Source: Sinomonas mesophila | Lineage (GTDB): Bacteria; Actinomycetota; Actinomycetes; Actinomycetales; Micrococcaceae | NCBI RefSeq assembly: GCF_001999765.1 | Contig: NZ_MTIC01000003.1 | Location: 1 to 64,000, forward strand | DNA: 64,000 nucleotides | Reading direction: 5' to 3' | Shown here: one piece after another, positions 44,858 through 53,801 of the stretch | Layout of the letters: every line of letters starts with the position of its first letter | Numbering within the stretch: the first letter of the stretch is position 1 | Notes under the pieces: model-generated | What the model was told of the DNA's origin: nothing | Database searches by the model: none | What the model saw: the letters and a program-made list of their open reading frames with translations, nothing else | Translations under genes and position numbers: made by a program

Positions 44858-45444
44858 CTCTGCACCTTCTGGACAGCTGATGAGTTGACTCTTGCCGAAT
44901 TGTTGGTGGCCGTGTGCCGCCCGCGGCGAGTACTTTGAGTCGATCATGAGCGCCCCCCCGCGCTTCTCGCTCTGCGAGAAGATTCTGTACTAACAAATCT
45001 CGCACCGGTCGAACCGGGACGAGGGACCTACGATGAAGTCAACGCGCGACAGCAGGGCCATCAGGTACCAATCCTGCTCCCAACTGACTTGCCCTCGATC
45101 CCTTGCAACGGCCTTCAATGTAGCACGTGGCACTTCGCTTACTACTGGCGTTAGTGCCCAGCAGGGAGCCGCCGCCGCACGGACCGGAAGAGTGCCAGTG
45201 CTGGCTCGTAGTGAAGTAATGCACAGACCGGAGAGCCAACCCTCTGGGGTAGGATGAGCACTGCATACTTAGCCTCTCGGGGGGATTCGAGTCCAAGTAT
45301 GGAGTCAGTGGGTCGGACGTCCTTGGAAGGTCTGACCATCCACAGGCCCTCCGAGTGCTGCATCCCGCAGCTTGGCACAAGTAGAGCGCTACACCCGGGC
45401 GCAATTGTCCGGTGCCGAAAGTGTTTGGCCATAAGGAGCAGCAA
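44858..45444. promoter_or_regulatory. Divergent promoter region of the polysaccharide operons
   Basis: 587 bp without a supported gene, between the sugar transferase and the plus-strand biosynthetic genes. A perfect 8-bp stem (CTTCTCGC at 44963-44970, loop TCT, GCGAGAAG at 44974-44981) lies 106 bp upstream of the sugar transferase start. Small open frames here lack ribosome sites. Confidence 0.5.
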
Positions 45445-46395
45445 TTGAAGGCGACTCTGAAGCGACTTCTCCCTGAGAACTTGCTGAACATTCTGCGTTT
45501 CGCCCGTTCGAGAGCTGCCAAAGGTATCGACTACCCGCGCGAGTTTGCCCAGGATCTAGCGAGGTACATCCGGCATTCTGGTCCGGATGATCAGGGCGTA
45601 AGAGCTTCGAGCCATTTCAAGCACATCGAAATGCAGCTCACGAAGGACTATCACCGGGTCGAGAAGGGTCTGGCCCTGGCGGCTCCCCGGAGACCGTTCG
45701 GGAACGCGCTGATGGACCGTCTGGAGCTTCTTGTTCCGGCCGCTGAACTGACACCTACCGGCCGGGGCGAGTACGTTGCTCATGCGCGCGACGCGCTGTC
45801 GGCCTTAAAGAAGTGGAACTCCGGCGGCGACGTGACCGATTTGGTAAGCCCGGAAGTGGAAGTGGATCGTCCACATATTCCCGCCGAAGAATTTTTCAAA
45901 TCCCGGCATAGTATTCGCAACTTCTCCCACAAGCCCGTCGACCAGGCCGTTTTCCATGAAGCCGTTGAGTTGGCGCTCCATTCGCCCTCCGTATGCAATC
46001 GTCAGCCGTGGAAAATTCGCTTCTACAACACCCCAGAAGCGGTCCGGCAGGCGTTGTCCTTCCAAAATGGCAACAGCGGATTTGGCCAAACGACGCCAGC
46101 TGCGGCTCTCATCACCGTGGATCTGCGGCTGTTCGCAGGCGCCGGCGAGCGGAATCAGGCCTGGATCGAGGGCGGGATATTTTCCATGTCCCTAGTGTGG
46201 GCGCTACATGCACTCGGCATTGATTCATGCATGCTCAACATGAGTCTGCCGAACAAGAAGATTTCAAACCTCAGGCGTGACCTAAATGTCGAAGACAACG
46301 AATTGGTCGTCATGTTCATTGCGATGGGATACGGTGCCGCCGGTCGTCGTCGCGCCCGATCTCCAAGACGTGGAATCGATGAAGTAGCGCTTTGA
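45445..46395 (+). CDS. Nitroreductase-fold protein of the polysaccharide cluster
   Basis: 316 aa from the TTG at 45445, which has AAGGAG at 6 nt; a GTG at 45412 has no such site. The C-terminal half has RHSIRNFSHKPVD, ALHSPSVCNRQPWKIRFYN and a late GGIFSMSLVWALHALGIDSCMLN, an FMN-binding nitroreductase fold. The N-terminal 130 residues are helical and unfamiliar. Similar proteins occur in exopolysaccharide loci, sometimes with pyruvyl transferases. Reaction unknown. Confidence 0.75.
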   Translation: MKATLKRLLPENLLNILRFARSRAAKGIDYPREFAQDLARYIRHSGPDDQGVRASSHFKHIEMQLTKDYHRVEKGLALAAPRRPFGNALMDRLELLVPAAELTPTGRGEYVAHARDALSALKKWNSGGDVTDLVSPEVEVDRPHIPAEEFFKSRHSIRNFSHKPVDQAVFHEAVELALHSPSVCNRQPWKIRFYNTPEAVRQALSFQNGNSGFGQTTPAAALITVDLRLFAGAGERNQAWIEGGIFSMSLVWALHALGIDSCMLNMSLPNKKISNLRRDLNVEDNELVVMFIAMGYGAAGRRRARSPRRGIDEVAL

Positions 46396-47660
46396 ATCGC
46401 GTACAAGTTCCGAGGCATATGGCGGTAAAGCGGCCTCCACCAATTGCGATCTTCGTCGGAAGTGTGTGCCGCAGAATCATTCTGCCGGCCGGCTCGCAAA
46501 TCGTGGCAAGCGTGGCGACGCTAGTGCTCTCCGTCTTTGCGGCCAGCTCATTCGAGACGAGCGAATTCGGCGCTTTGGGACTTTTAGTTGCCGGTCAGGC
46601 GATCGTATTAGGATGCGCTCGTTCCCTAACGTCTGAGATAGTGGTCTACCATTACTCATCCGAAGCCGGCAGAAAGCTCGCAAGGAAGATAGATTCGTCA
46701 ACTGCGGCCGCCCTATTTTGGGGAATAGCTGCCGGCATTATTACGCTCGCCTTCGCGTTTTTGGCTTCCGACGCCGGTGGCTATCTTTTCGTTTTCGCAT
46801 TGTCGCTCCCGGGGCTTTTCATGCAGGATCACTTTCGTCAATGCCTCATTGCTTGCCGCAAGGGATCCATCGCGCTCCTCGTGGACATTGCTTTCGTTTC
46901 ATTATTGGCGATATCCCTGTGGCTATTGAGGCCGACAGGTATGGCGACATTTCTGGGAATTTGGGGCGCAGTGGCGGCAGGGGCCGCCATTGCGGCCGGC
47001 CTGGCGTTGCGTACGCGGCCACGAGTTGACATAGCACGGGATTGGATAGCCAAAGAGTTTCTGCACGGAAAGTATTTTCTGGGCGACTTTCTTACGACAA
47101 ATCTCATCGCCCAGGGTGCGATCTATCTTGTGGCACTGGTCGGAGGCTTATCCGAGGCAGCAGGTCTGCGCGGAGCCCAGGTCCTCCTTGTTCCAATCCT
47201 TCTGGTAAGCAGGGGACTGCTGATTGCTTTGGGGCCAGAATCAGCGTCAAGGGCTCGTGAAGGAAAGCTTCGTTCGCTCTTCCTTCTGTGCATGGGATAC
47301 TCCGTCGCGTGCGCTGTTACCTGCGTCGCTGCCTTAGTCTTCGTAACCTCCTTGTCAATTGATACGCTCGTGATATTCCTTGGCGATTCGGCAATGGCGT
47401 CAAGGGATGTCTTTCCGTCAGCTGCCTTGGCCGTGGCAATGCTTGGAATTGCGGGCGGGGGCGCATTGGGGCTCCGTGCGCTAGGTGATGTGCGTCAGGC
47501 CATGATAATGAAACTTTGGAGTGTACCCATTACTGGAGTCGGAGTGGTGGCAGGCTGTCTTTATGGGGGTGCTGCCGGGTCTCAACTGGGGCTTGCGAGC
47601 GGTGAAATCCTTCGAACAATCTTGAACTGGCGAAGCTACACGCGAGCTGTTCAGAAATAG
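46392..47660 (+). CDS. Wzx-like polysaccharide flippase
   Basis: 422 aa if it starts at the TTG overlapping the previous stop (46392); an ATG at 46419 is the alternative. About eleven to twelve membrane segments throughout, with the LVAGQAIVLGCARSLTSE type of loop and no catalytic motif. It fits the MOP-superfamily flippases that move lipid-linked repeat units across the membrane. GC content is visibly lower than in the flanking regions. Confidence 0.75.
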   Translation: MNRVQVPRHMAVKRPPPIAIFVGSVCRRIILPAGSQIVASVATLVLSVFAASSFETSEFGALGLLVAGQAIVLGCARSLTSEIVVYHYSSEAGRKLARKIDSSTAAALFWGIAAGIITLAFAFLASDAGGYLFVFALSLPGLFMQDHFRQCLIACRKGSIALLVDIAFVSLLAISLWLLRPTGMATFLGIWGAVAAGAAIAAGLALRTRPRVDIARDWIAKEFLHGKYFLGDFLTTNLIAQGAIYLVALVGGLSEAAGLRGAQVLLVPILLVSRGLLIALGPESASRAREGKLRSLFLLCMGYSVACAVTCVAALVFVTSLSIDTLVIFLGDSAMASRDVFPSAALAVAMLGIAGGGALGLRALGDVRQAMIMKLWSVPITGVGVVAGCLYGGAAGSQLGLASGEILRTILNWRSYTRAVQK

Positions 47661-47692
47661 ACTCATATCGGCTCGGTCGGGGTGGAGGAAGA

Positions 47693-48931
47693 ATGCGTAG
47701 ATGGGTCAAGAAGTTGGCGTCTAGCGATGTCTCTTTGATGGCTATTTCTTGGCTGGACGGGCTCATTGCAAGAGCACCATCAGTAGAAACTTCGGAGAGC
47801 GACCGATTCCATGTATTGCTCGCAGCGACCGGTGACGGCAACATCGGCGATCAGGCCATGCTGGATGCGTTCTTGCGCCTAGTTCCTGGGCGAGTAAAAG
47901 TTCTGTGCAGCAGTCACGAGGCTTTGCAGATCCCGGCCGAATTTCTTGACCGGGTTCAGGTCGTTTCGGTTCCCGGCCTCATAGGCGCCCCAGGCTTTCG
48001 TCGTGCCGCGTCGCTAAGAACTTTTGGGCGACTCATGAAATCCGCGATGAGCTTTACCGTTACGGGTGCGGATGTCATGGACGGAACTTATTCAGTTCTT
48101 CATTCCGCTGCGCGTATCTCCTTGCTACGAATTGCGCGTAGACATCGCGTGCCGTGTGAAGTGCTGGGCTTTAGCTGGTCTGCCACTCCTTCCAAGTCAA
48201 TCGTCAAGCAGTTGCGGGACGTGTCAGGCTACACTCGCCTTCTCGCAAGGGATCCTCGATCTCGTGAGCGTCTCAGAGAACATGGGGTTCCAAATGCTGA
48301 GCTTGTCACAGATGTCGTATTTTCTGACTTGACCAAGGATGATCTTCCGCCGAAATTGAACGCTTGGCTCGAGCAAGCCAAGGAGGCCAATCAGCGCATA
48401 GTTGCAGTGAATGTCAGTGGTCTCATCGGACGGAAGATGGCCCAACTATCCGAGTACGAGACCATCGTTGCGGCGCTTCGTAAGCATGACTGTAGGATAT
48501 TGTTCCTGCCGCATGTGCTGCGTCTGAATGATGACGACCTTCTTGAAACGCGGAAGGTCTTTGATGCGCTGTCGAATGAGAACGATTTTCTTGTAGAATC
48601 GATGCTTTCCCCTGGTCAGGTTCGCTCTATTGTGCCATTCCTGACTCTTACCCTCACAGGTCGCATGCATTTGGCAATCATGAGCCTAGCGCAGGGTACG
48701 CCCGCCGTGACCTTGGCTACGCAGGGGAAGGTCGAGGGACTCTACGAGCTTTTTGAGCTTCCACAGCTGCGGATCAGTCCAGTTTCAGGATTTGGCGCAG
48801 AGGTGGGCGACGTGGCTAGTCAGCTTTTGGACGGGGATGAGGCCTCCGTGCGAGGGGCCATCATGACGGCGCTGCCCAGGGTCATGGAGCTTTCATCAGA
48901 GAATGGACGTACGGCCCGGGGTGCGGTGTGA
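47693..48931 (+). CDS. Polysaccharide pyruvyl transferase family protein
   Basis: 412 aa. Two Rossmann-like halves: FHVLLAATGDGNIGDQAMLDAFL at about 40-60 and a second half with RIVAVNVSGLIGRK, CRILFLPHVL and TGRMHLAIMSLAQGTPAVTLATQGKVEGLYE, which is the conserved C-terminal block of the family. It should add a pyruvate ketal from phosphoenolpyruvate to a sugar of the exopolysaccharide, giving it negative charge. Confidence 0.85.
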   Translation: MRRWVKKLASSDVSLMAISWLDGLIARAPSVETSESDRFHVLLAATGDGNIGDQAMLDAFLRLVPGRVKVLCSSHEALQIPAEFLDRVQVVSVPGLIGAPGFRRAASLRTFGRLMKSAMSFTVTGADVMDGTYSVLHSAARISLLRIARRHRVPCEVLGFSWSATPSKSIVKQLRDVSGYTRLLARDPRSRERLREHGVPNAELVTDVVFSDLTKDDLPPKLNAWLEQAKEANQRIVAVNVSGLIGRKMAQLSEYETIVAALRKHDCRILFLPHVLRLNDDDLLETRKVFDALSNENDFLVESMLSPGQVRSIVPFLTLTLTGRMHLAIMSLAQGTPAVTLATQGKVEGLYELFELPQLRISPVSGFGAEVGDVASQLLDGDEASVRGAIMTALPRVMELSSENGRTARGAV

Positions 48932-49917
48932 GCGTGGTGAATGATGTCCTCGTAGGCAACCCTCTCCCTCAAGCGCTCCGTCACTACGTCGTTGAACTCA
49001 ACGACACCCTTGAACGAATCGGCGTGGGCATGACAAACGCGAATGTGCCGTCGGCGGAGGGTCTGTCTCGTACCGATAAGGCTGCTTTCCTTCCGCGCAC
49101 GCTCCTGAAGTCGGTGGGTCTTCGAAGGAGCCCTCAACCGTTTATCCAGCTGTGGCCGTCGTTTGGATTCGCGGAACTCGGCATATGGCGGTCGGGTGAG
49201 GACCGGGCTTCTTCTGTGATCATTCATGATCCGGTCCCGCTGCGAAGGCAAGTCGGATATGGTGCCGTTGGAAGGTACATCGGCCGCTTGTCCCTTTACG
49301 GACGGGCGCCGGCGATTGTCTCCCACTCTCGGGACGCGAGTGATGCCATCCGTGAATTGCTCCCCGGGGGTCGGATTTTCGACGTTGCACACCCCGTAAG
49401 GACAACCCAGGTGCGGCACGCCGAAGGTACATCGCCGAAAGTGGTGGTGGCGGGACAATTCAAGCCTGTTCGCGATTTGGAAATGCTCCGGTGGCTCGGT
49501 CCCCGGCTCAGGCGGCGTGGATATATTCCCCAGATCATTGGCCGCGGGTGGCCTGCGGATCTCGAAGGCTGGGACATTGATTCGCGTTTTGTATCCGAGG
49601 CAGAGTTGGATCAGGTGCTCGGGTCCGCCGCAGCGGTCGTCATTCCATATAAGCGATATTTTCAGAGTGGCATCATGTTGAGGGCCCTCGAGCAGGGTAC
49701 GCTCTCGATCTCTCCGAATACGTCCTTTGCGCGCCAAGTGCTTGGTGCTAGCAGCGGATGCGTTCTAGAGGATTCCGAGGACGGGTCTGCCTGGCTGGAC
49801 GCCATCGATTCAGTGGTCGGACAACCAGAGCAGGTTGCAGATGTTTTTGATCGGTACAAGGATCTGTGTGACGACAGTTGGAGATCCCTTATAGCGGATC
49901 TTCCAAGGCCGGAGTAA
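48928..49917 (+). CDS. Glycosyltransferase, GT4-like
   Basis: 329 aa from the GTG at 48928 (GTGA overlap with the pyruvyl transferase). The C-terminal half has KVVVAGQFKPVRDLEMLRWLG, DIDSRFVSEAELDQVLGSAAAVVIPYKRYFQSGIMLRALEQGTLSI, a variant of the GT4 E-x7-E region (QSG...ALEQG). Family assignment is by fold pattern; donor and acceptor unknown. Confidence 0.7.
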   Translation: MSVVNDVLVGNPLPQALRHYVVELNDTLERIGVGMTNANVPSAEGLSRTDKAAFLPRTLLKSVGLRRSPQPFIQLWPSFGFAELGIWRSGEDRASSVIIHDPVPLRRQVGYGAVGRYIGRLSLYGRAPAIVSHSRDASDAIRELLPGGRIFDVAHPVRTTQVRHAEGTSPKVVVAGQFKPVRDLEMLRWLGPRLRRRGYIPQIIGRGWPADLEGWDIDSRFVSEAELDQVLGSAAAVVIPYKRYFQSGIMLRALEQGTLSISPNTSFARQVLGASSGCVLEDSEDGSAWLDAIDSVVGQPEQVADVFDRYKDLCDDSWRSLIADLPRPE

Positions 49918-49938
49918 CGTGCAAAAAGATTGGATGGA

Positions 49939-51090
49939 ATGTCGATGAAGCCGTCAGTAGCCATCATTGGCACGAGGGGTTATCCAAGTTATTATGGCGG
50001 CTTTGAGACGGCCGTGCGAGAATTAGCACCCTATCTGGTGGACGCAGGCTGGGATGTCTCGGTTTACGGACGTTCGTCGGCGATTTTCGCCGATGACCCG
50101 CTTAGGGACGCACGTGTCAATTCGGTCTTGACACGCGGCGTTGACCTCAAGTCTATTAGCACCCTCAGTTATGGTTTTACGGCGGCATGGGACGCTTCCA
50201 GACGCAAACCAGATGTAGCGTTAATCATGAACGTTGCAAACGGATACTTCTTGAGAATGCTCAAGCGCGCTGGTATTCCGACCGTGGTTAATGTGGACGG
50301 AATTGAGTGGGAGAGGGCAAAGTGGGGCACCGCAGCCAAGAATGTGTTCAAGAACGGTGCTCGACTAACAGCCAAGCACGGTGACTTTTTGGTCTATGAT
50401 GCTGACGCGATTTCCCGCCGTTGGCAGTCTGAGTATGGTCGCTCAGGAACTGTGATCCCCTACGGTGGCCACGAGCGGCCCACGCTGAATTATGCCGATG
50501 AGTTCCCTGCGCACGGCTACGTTCTTCTTGTTGCGCGCTTCGTGCCAGAAAACTCTGTGCCCGAGTTTCTCACCGCCAGCGAAGAGATCGCGGCGCGATG
50601 GCCCGTTGTAATCGTGGGATCAAGCGGCTATGGTGGCGAGCTAGATGAACGAGCTGAGTACCTTAGCAGAACAAACGCGAACATTCATTGGCTCGGACAT
50701 ATCAGCGATGACGATCGACTGCACAGTCTGTGGCAGAACGCTGGAGTTTATTTTCACGGACACAGCGTCGGGGGCACTAATCCGACACTGGTCCAGGCGA
50801 TGGCCCTAGGCGCTCCGACTGTAGCTCGGGACACGGTTTACAATCGAGAAGTATTGGGAGATCTCGGTATATTCGCGTCTCCCGATCGGAAGTCCATCGT
50901 TGAGTCGATATCCCGGGTGATGAGCATTCCATTCTCAGAACGAGAAGTTGTCAAGGAGCAGCTCAGGGCTCGAGCTCGAGACCGCTATGGTTGGGGCTCC
51001 GTGTGCTCTGCTTATGAGAGGCTACTTAGGGTTGCGGGAGGCATTCCGGTGCAGGATGTCAGTCGACCCGCTGAGCAGCTGAAGAGTTGA
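49939..51090 (+). CDS. Glycosyltransferase of the DUF1972/rhamnosyltransferase type
   Basis: 383 aa from the ATG at 49939 (ATG at 49945 also possible; ribosome site poor). N-terminus VAIIGTRGYPSYYGGFETAVRELAPYL is the family signature; later GIPTVVNVDGIEWERAKWG, LLVARFVPENSVPEFLTASE and VYFHGHSVGGTNPTLVQAMALGAPTVA (GT4 acceptor/donor loop with E-like position replaced by Gly-Asn-Pro). Probably adds one sugar of the repeat unit. Confidence 0.83.
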   Translation: MSMKPSVAIIGTRGYPSYYGGFETAVRELAPYLVDAGWDVSVYGRSSAIFADDPLRDARVNSVLTRGVDLKSISTLSYGFTAAWDASRRKPDVALIMNVANGYFLRMLKRAGIPTVVNVDGIEWERAKWGTAAKNVFKNGARLTAKHGDFLVYDADAISRRWQSEYGRSGTVIPYGGHERPTLNYADEFPAHGYVLLVARFVPENSVPEFLTASEEIAARWPVVIVGSSGYGGELDERAEYLSRTNANIHWLGHISDDDRLHSLWQNAGVYFHGHSVGGTNPTLVQAMALGAPTVARDTVYNREVLGDLGIFASPDRKSIVESISRVMSIPFSEREVVKEQLRARARDRYGWGSVCSAYERLLRVAGGIPVQDVSRPAEQLKS

Positions 51091-51553
51091 AGGACCGCGC
51101 ATTGGACGCCTGCTTTTGCCGAGTGATCGTCCAAGCTGGCCCGACTTTCCACATTAAAGAGTCAAAACATGATTGAATTCGCAATTCTGGGGATTTTTGG
51201 ATTGGGCCTCTTAGGCCTGTAGCTCCGCGCTTCGGGGTGGGCAGCACCGATTCTTGCATTGGTGCTGCTCTCCCTGTGCGTTGCACCCGCGCGCGTGCTC
51301 GGTGATGCAGTTTCACATGATGGCATTGCGGGTTTGGGGCCCCAGCCAATGACATTCGGCTTGGTTCTCATGCCGGTCGGCGGCGGAGTTATCGCCTTCT
51401 AGCGGTAACGCTCTGGCTTGATTGGGTGGCTCGCGAGGCTTCCATGGCTCAGGCGTTCCATTCGCTTCTGTTAGCGGTCGGTCGAGTGTCGGGCCCGCAT
51501 GCTTACGACGTTCGTCGTCGAGCCCCTTGGGAAAGCGTCGATCGTTTAGTCGC
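51091..51553. other. Region holding a broken small membrane ORF
   Basis: Apart from the interrupted frame at 51169-51402, nothing coding is supported here. GC content rises towards the right, marking the end of the lower-GC polysaccharide block. Confidence 0.4.
51169..51402 (+). pseudogene. Small membrane protein ORF with in-frame TAG
   Basis: ATG at 51169, then a hydrophobic stretch MIEFAILGIFGLGLLGL, a TAG at 51220-51222, and in the same frame a second hydrophobic helix (WAAPILALVLLSLCVAPARV) and a third towards the TAG at 51400. Reading is clearly protein-like on both sides of the stop. Most likely a nonsense mutation in a small membrane protein gene. Confidence 0.55.
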
Positions 51554-51682
51554 TCAGATAGCGAATGCGTAGGCCCCCAGCCCAATGGTCACAAGGATGA
51601 GGATCGCCAGGCCAACGATCTGCAGAATGGCGTGTCGGCGCTCTCGGCCCGAGTTGAAGCGCTTCTTGGGCATGGTGGACAT
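51554..51682 (-). CDS. Small single-span membrane protein
   Basis: 42 aa from the ATG at 51682, with an AAGGGG ribosome site. Basic N-terminus (MPKKRFNSGRERRHAIL) and one membrane helix (IVGLAILILVTIGLGAYAFA). Same plan as the 49-aa protein at 43159-43308. No known family. Confidence 0.6.
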   Translation of the reverse strand: MSTMPKKRFNSGRERRHAILQIVGLAILILVTIGLGAYAFAI

Positions 51683-51763
51683 GGTGCGTTCCCCTTCTTC
51701 GGCCCCGCGGCGGCCGGTCCCCGAGTGATTCCCCGGGAGTAGGGTACAGGACGGGCAGTCTTT

Positions 51764-52849
51764 CTATGCGGCGTTCTGTTTATCTGCCGTTTGACTGGCA
51801 TCTCGGGCGCTGCGCCTGCTATTGGCCTGAGCCGCAATCTTTCCCGCGCCTTCGACCAAAGCGTCCCTGACCCATGGATGCCTCTGCTTGTTCGAGAGCC
51901 AGTTCATGATCCGTGAGCCCGTCACTGCGCGCTGGGCCGGCTTCCGCCTGGCCGCGTCGTAGGCCGCCAGCCCCTCAGGGACGCTGCCCGCGGCCAGGAG
52001 CGCGTCCGCGAGGGCGAGCCCGTCCACGAGCGACTCGCAGCCGCCACGGCCGAGGTGCGGCGCCATCGCGTGCGCAGCGTCCCCGACGAGCGCGACGTGG
52101 CCGGAGACGAAGCTCCGCAGCGGGACGGCCTCCTCGATCTGTCGCCGGTCGACCTGCACGGACGTCACCGAGGCCAGGACCTCGTGCACCTGCGGGTGCC
52201 AGTCCCGGTAGAGCCCGCGCAGCACGGCGAGCGGGTCGTCGTCGCGCGCCCCGGCCAGGTCGGCGCGCACGCCCGCGTACCAGTTGGAGCCGCCGCCCGG
52301 GAACGGCGCCCGTCCGAAGATGAGCCCGCGGCCCCACGTCTCGGAACCGGTGGCCGACTCGATCGGCGCCACGCCGCGGAAGGCGACCACCCCGGCGTCG
52401 CGCAGCCGCGCCCCCGGGAAGGCGGCGGCCCGCACGGCGCTGTGCACGCCGTCGGCCGCCACCACGACATCCGCCGCTGGCAGATCCTCCAGCGAGCCGA
52501 AGGGGGAGTCCCAGCGCACGGTGCCCTCGGGCAGCCCGGCGAGGAGCGACTCGAGCAGCCCCATCCGCGCCACGCCCCGCGAGCCCTCCGGCAGGGCTAG
52601 GCGCGCGAGCACGCGCCCGTCCAGGCGCAGGAGCTCGCCCGAGCCGACGCTCACCGACGCGAGCCCCTCCGCCGCGCCGAGCCTCTCGAGCGCGGTGTAC
52701 GCCGTGGGCCACAGCGCCAGGAGCGTCCCCGCCGTCGAGAGCCCGGCGTGGCGCTCGCGCACCTCGACCTCCCAGCCGCCCGCCACGAGCGAGCGGGCGG
52801 CCGCGAGGCCCGCGATGCCGGCGCCGACGATGACCGCAGTGCCTCTCAT
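51764..52849 (-). CDS. FAD-dependent monooxygenase
   Basis: 361 aa. FAD motif AVIVGAGIAGLAAARSLVAGGWEVEVRER, DG motif VVVAADGVHSAVRAAAF and GD motif GHVALVGDAAHAMAPHLGRGG, the three fingerprints of group A aromatic hydroxylases (UbiH/PHBH type). Single-component enzyme using NAD(P)H and oxygen; substrate unknown. Controlled by the divergent TetR gene through the palindrome right at its start. Confidence 0.87.
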   Translation of the reverse strand: MRGTAVIVGAGIAGLAAARSLVAGGWEVEVRERHAGLSTAGTLLALWPTAYTALERLGAAEGLASVSVGSGELLRLDGRVLARLALPEGSRGVARMGLLESLLAGLPEGTVRWDSPFGSLEDLPAADVVVAADGVHSAVRAAAFPGARLRDAGVVAFRGVAPIESATGSETWGRGLIFGRAPFPGGGSNWYAGVRADLAGARDDDPLAVLRGLYRDWHPQVHEVLASVTSVQVDRRQIEEAVPLRSFVSGHVALVGDAAHAMAPHLGRGGCESLVDGLALADALLAAGSVPEGLAAYDAARRKPAQRAVTGSRIMNWLSNKQRHPWVRDALVEGAGKIAAQANSRRSARDASQTADKQNAA

Positions 52850-52859
52850 GCCGCCACGG

Positions 52860-52875
52860 TACTACGGCTGTAGTA
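52860..52875. promoter_or_regulatory. Perfect palindrome, probable TetR operator
   Basis: TACTACGGCTGTAGTA: 6-bp arms around a 4-bp centre, 10 bp upstream of the monooxygenase start codon, so bound protein would block its promoter or translation start. The divergent TetR gene is the obvious regulator. Confidence 0.65.
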
Positions 52876-52883
52876 ATCCTGTC

Positions 52884-53078
52884 AGCAGTGCGGCACCCCG
52901 CTCTGGGCGGACCGGCCGATCGTGGTGCCCGCGGTGACCTGCCAGCGGCCCGAGTAGCTCTTGCCCTGGGTAGCCTGCCGCCCACGATGTAGTACCACTC
53001 GTCCGTGCCCTGGTACTGCACGGTGCGCACGTCATAGCACCTCACCGTGATCACGGTCCCCGGTTAGAGCCAAGGCCG
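52884..53078 (-). pseudogene. Remnant of a secreted SH3-like domain
   Basis: One frame reads VITVRCYDVRTVQYQGTDEW, and after a frameshift near 52975 another frame reads QGKSYSGRWQVTAGTTIGRS before a stop. This is the look of a bacterial SH3-type domain. No start codon or intact frame. Confidence 0.45.
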
Positions 53079-53114
53079 GCCGTTGGTCACGCCGTCGCCC
53101 CGAGACCATGCCCT

Positions 53115-53139
53115 AGGCCGGGGGAGAACCCCCCGGCCT
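53115..53139. promoter_or_regulatory. GC-rich hairpin before the TetR gene
   Basis: AGGCCGGGGG (53115-53124) and CCCCCGGCCT (53130-53139) form a perfect 10-bp stem with a 5-nt loop, 15 bp before the TetR start codon. It could be an attenuator, an operator or the terminator of upstream transcription. Confidence 0.45.
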
Positions 53140-53154
53140 CCTAGAGTTGGTCCC

Positions 53155-53700
53155 ATGTCTGCACGGGAGAGGGCCCTCGACGCGGCCGTGGAACTGCTCG
53201 GGACGCAGGGCCTTCGCGCTCTCACCCATGTGCGTGTCGATGCCGCCGCGGGCTTGCCGCGCGGCTCGACGTCCAACCACTTCCGCACGCGCGCCGCGCT
53301 CCTGGCAGGGGTCGTCGAGCAGATCGTGGACCAGGAGGTCGGCGGGGCCGACGCCGAGGGCGCCCTCCCACCGGATCCCGAGGCCTTCGCCGAGCTCGTC
53401 ACCGCCATGGTCCTAGCCCTCACGGGCCCGTTCCGGGTGCGCACGACGGCGCGGTACGTGCTGTTCCTCGAGGGCACGCACGACGACGACGTCCGCGCCC
53501 CGCTGCTTGCCGGCCGCGCGCGGTTCCGTGCCCTGGCCGAGGCGGCGCTCGCGCGGTACGGGGCGCCCGCGCCGTCGGTCGCCGCGACGGCGGTGATGGC
53601 CGCGGCCGAGGGGATGATCATGCACCGCCTCGCCGTAGATCCCGACGCCGAGGTCGGGGAGGCCGTGCGCCTCGTGGTGCGGGCCGCCGTAGCCGGATAG
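53155..53700 (+). CDS. TetR family regulator
   Basis: 181 aa from the ATG at 53155. N-terminal HTH: ALDAAVELLGTQGLRALTHVRVDAAAGLPRGSTSNHFRTRAALLAGV. The helical C-terminal domain is unremarkable. Divergent from the FAD monooxygenase across 305 bp and likely its repressor, with the monooxygenase substrate as possible inducer. Confidence 0.88.
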   Translation: MSARERALDAAVELLGTQGLRALTHVRVDAAAGLPRGSTSNHFRTRAALLAGVVEQIVDQEVGGADAEGALPPDPEAFAELVTAMVLALTGPFRVRTTARYVLFLEGTHDDDVRAPLLAGRARFRALAEAALARYGAPAPSVAATAVMAAAEGMIMHRLAVDPDAEVGEAVRLVVRAAVAG

Positions 53701-53801
53701 ACCCCGGGGCCACCTCCCTGAGCGTCTGGGCCAGCCCAGACGCTGGACGGCCTGTGGCGGCGGCCGTAGTCTCGTCCCACAGCGGGGCCGAGGGGGACGC
53801 C

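Noticed and set aside
45280-45300. tRNA-like T-loop (GATTCGAGTCC)
   Set aside because: No acceptor stem, anticodon arm or D arm can be drawn around it.
45039-45521. 160-codon minus-strand open frame upstream of the nitroreductase gene
   Set aside because: No ribosome site, odd composition, and it overlaps the start of the nitroreductase gene. Treated as promoter region.
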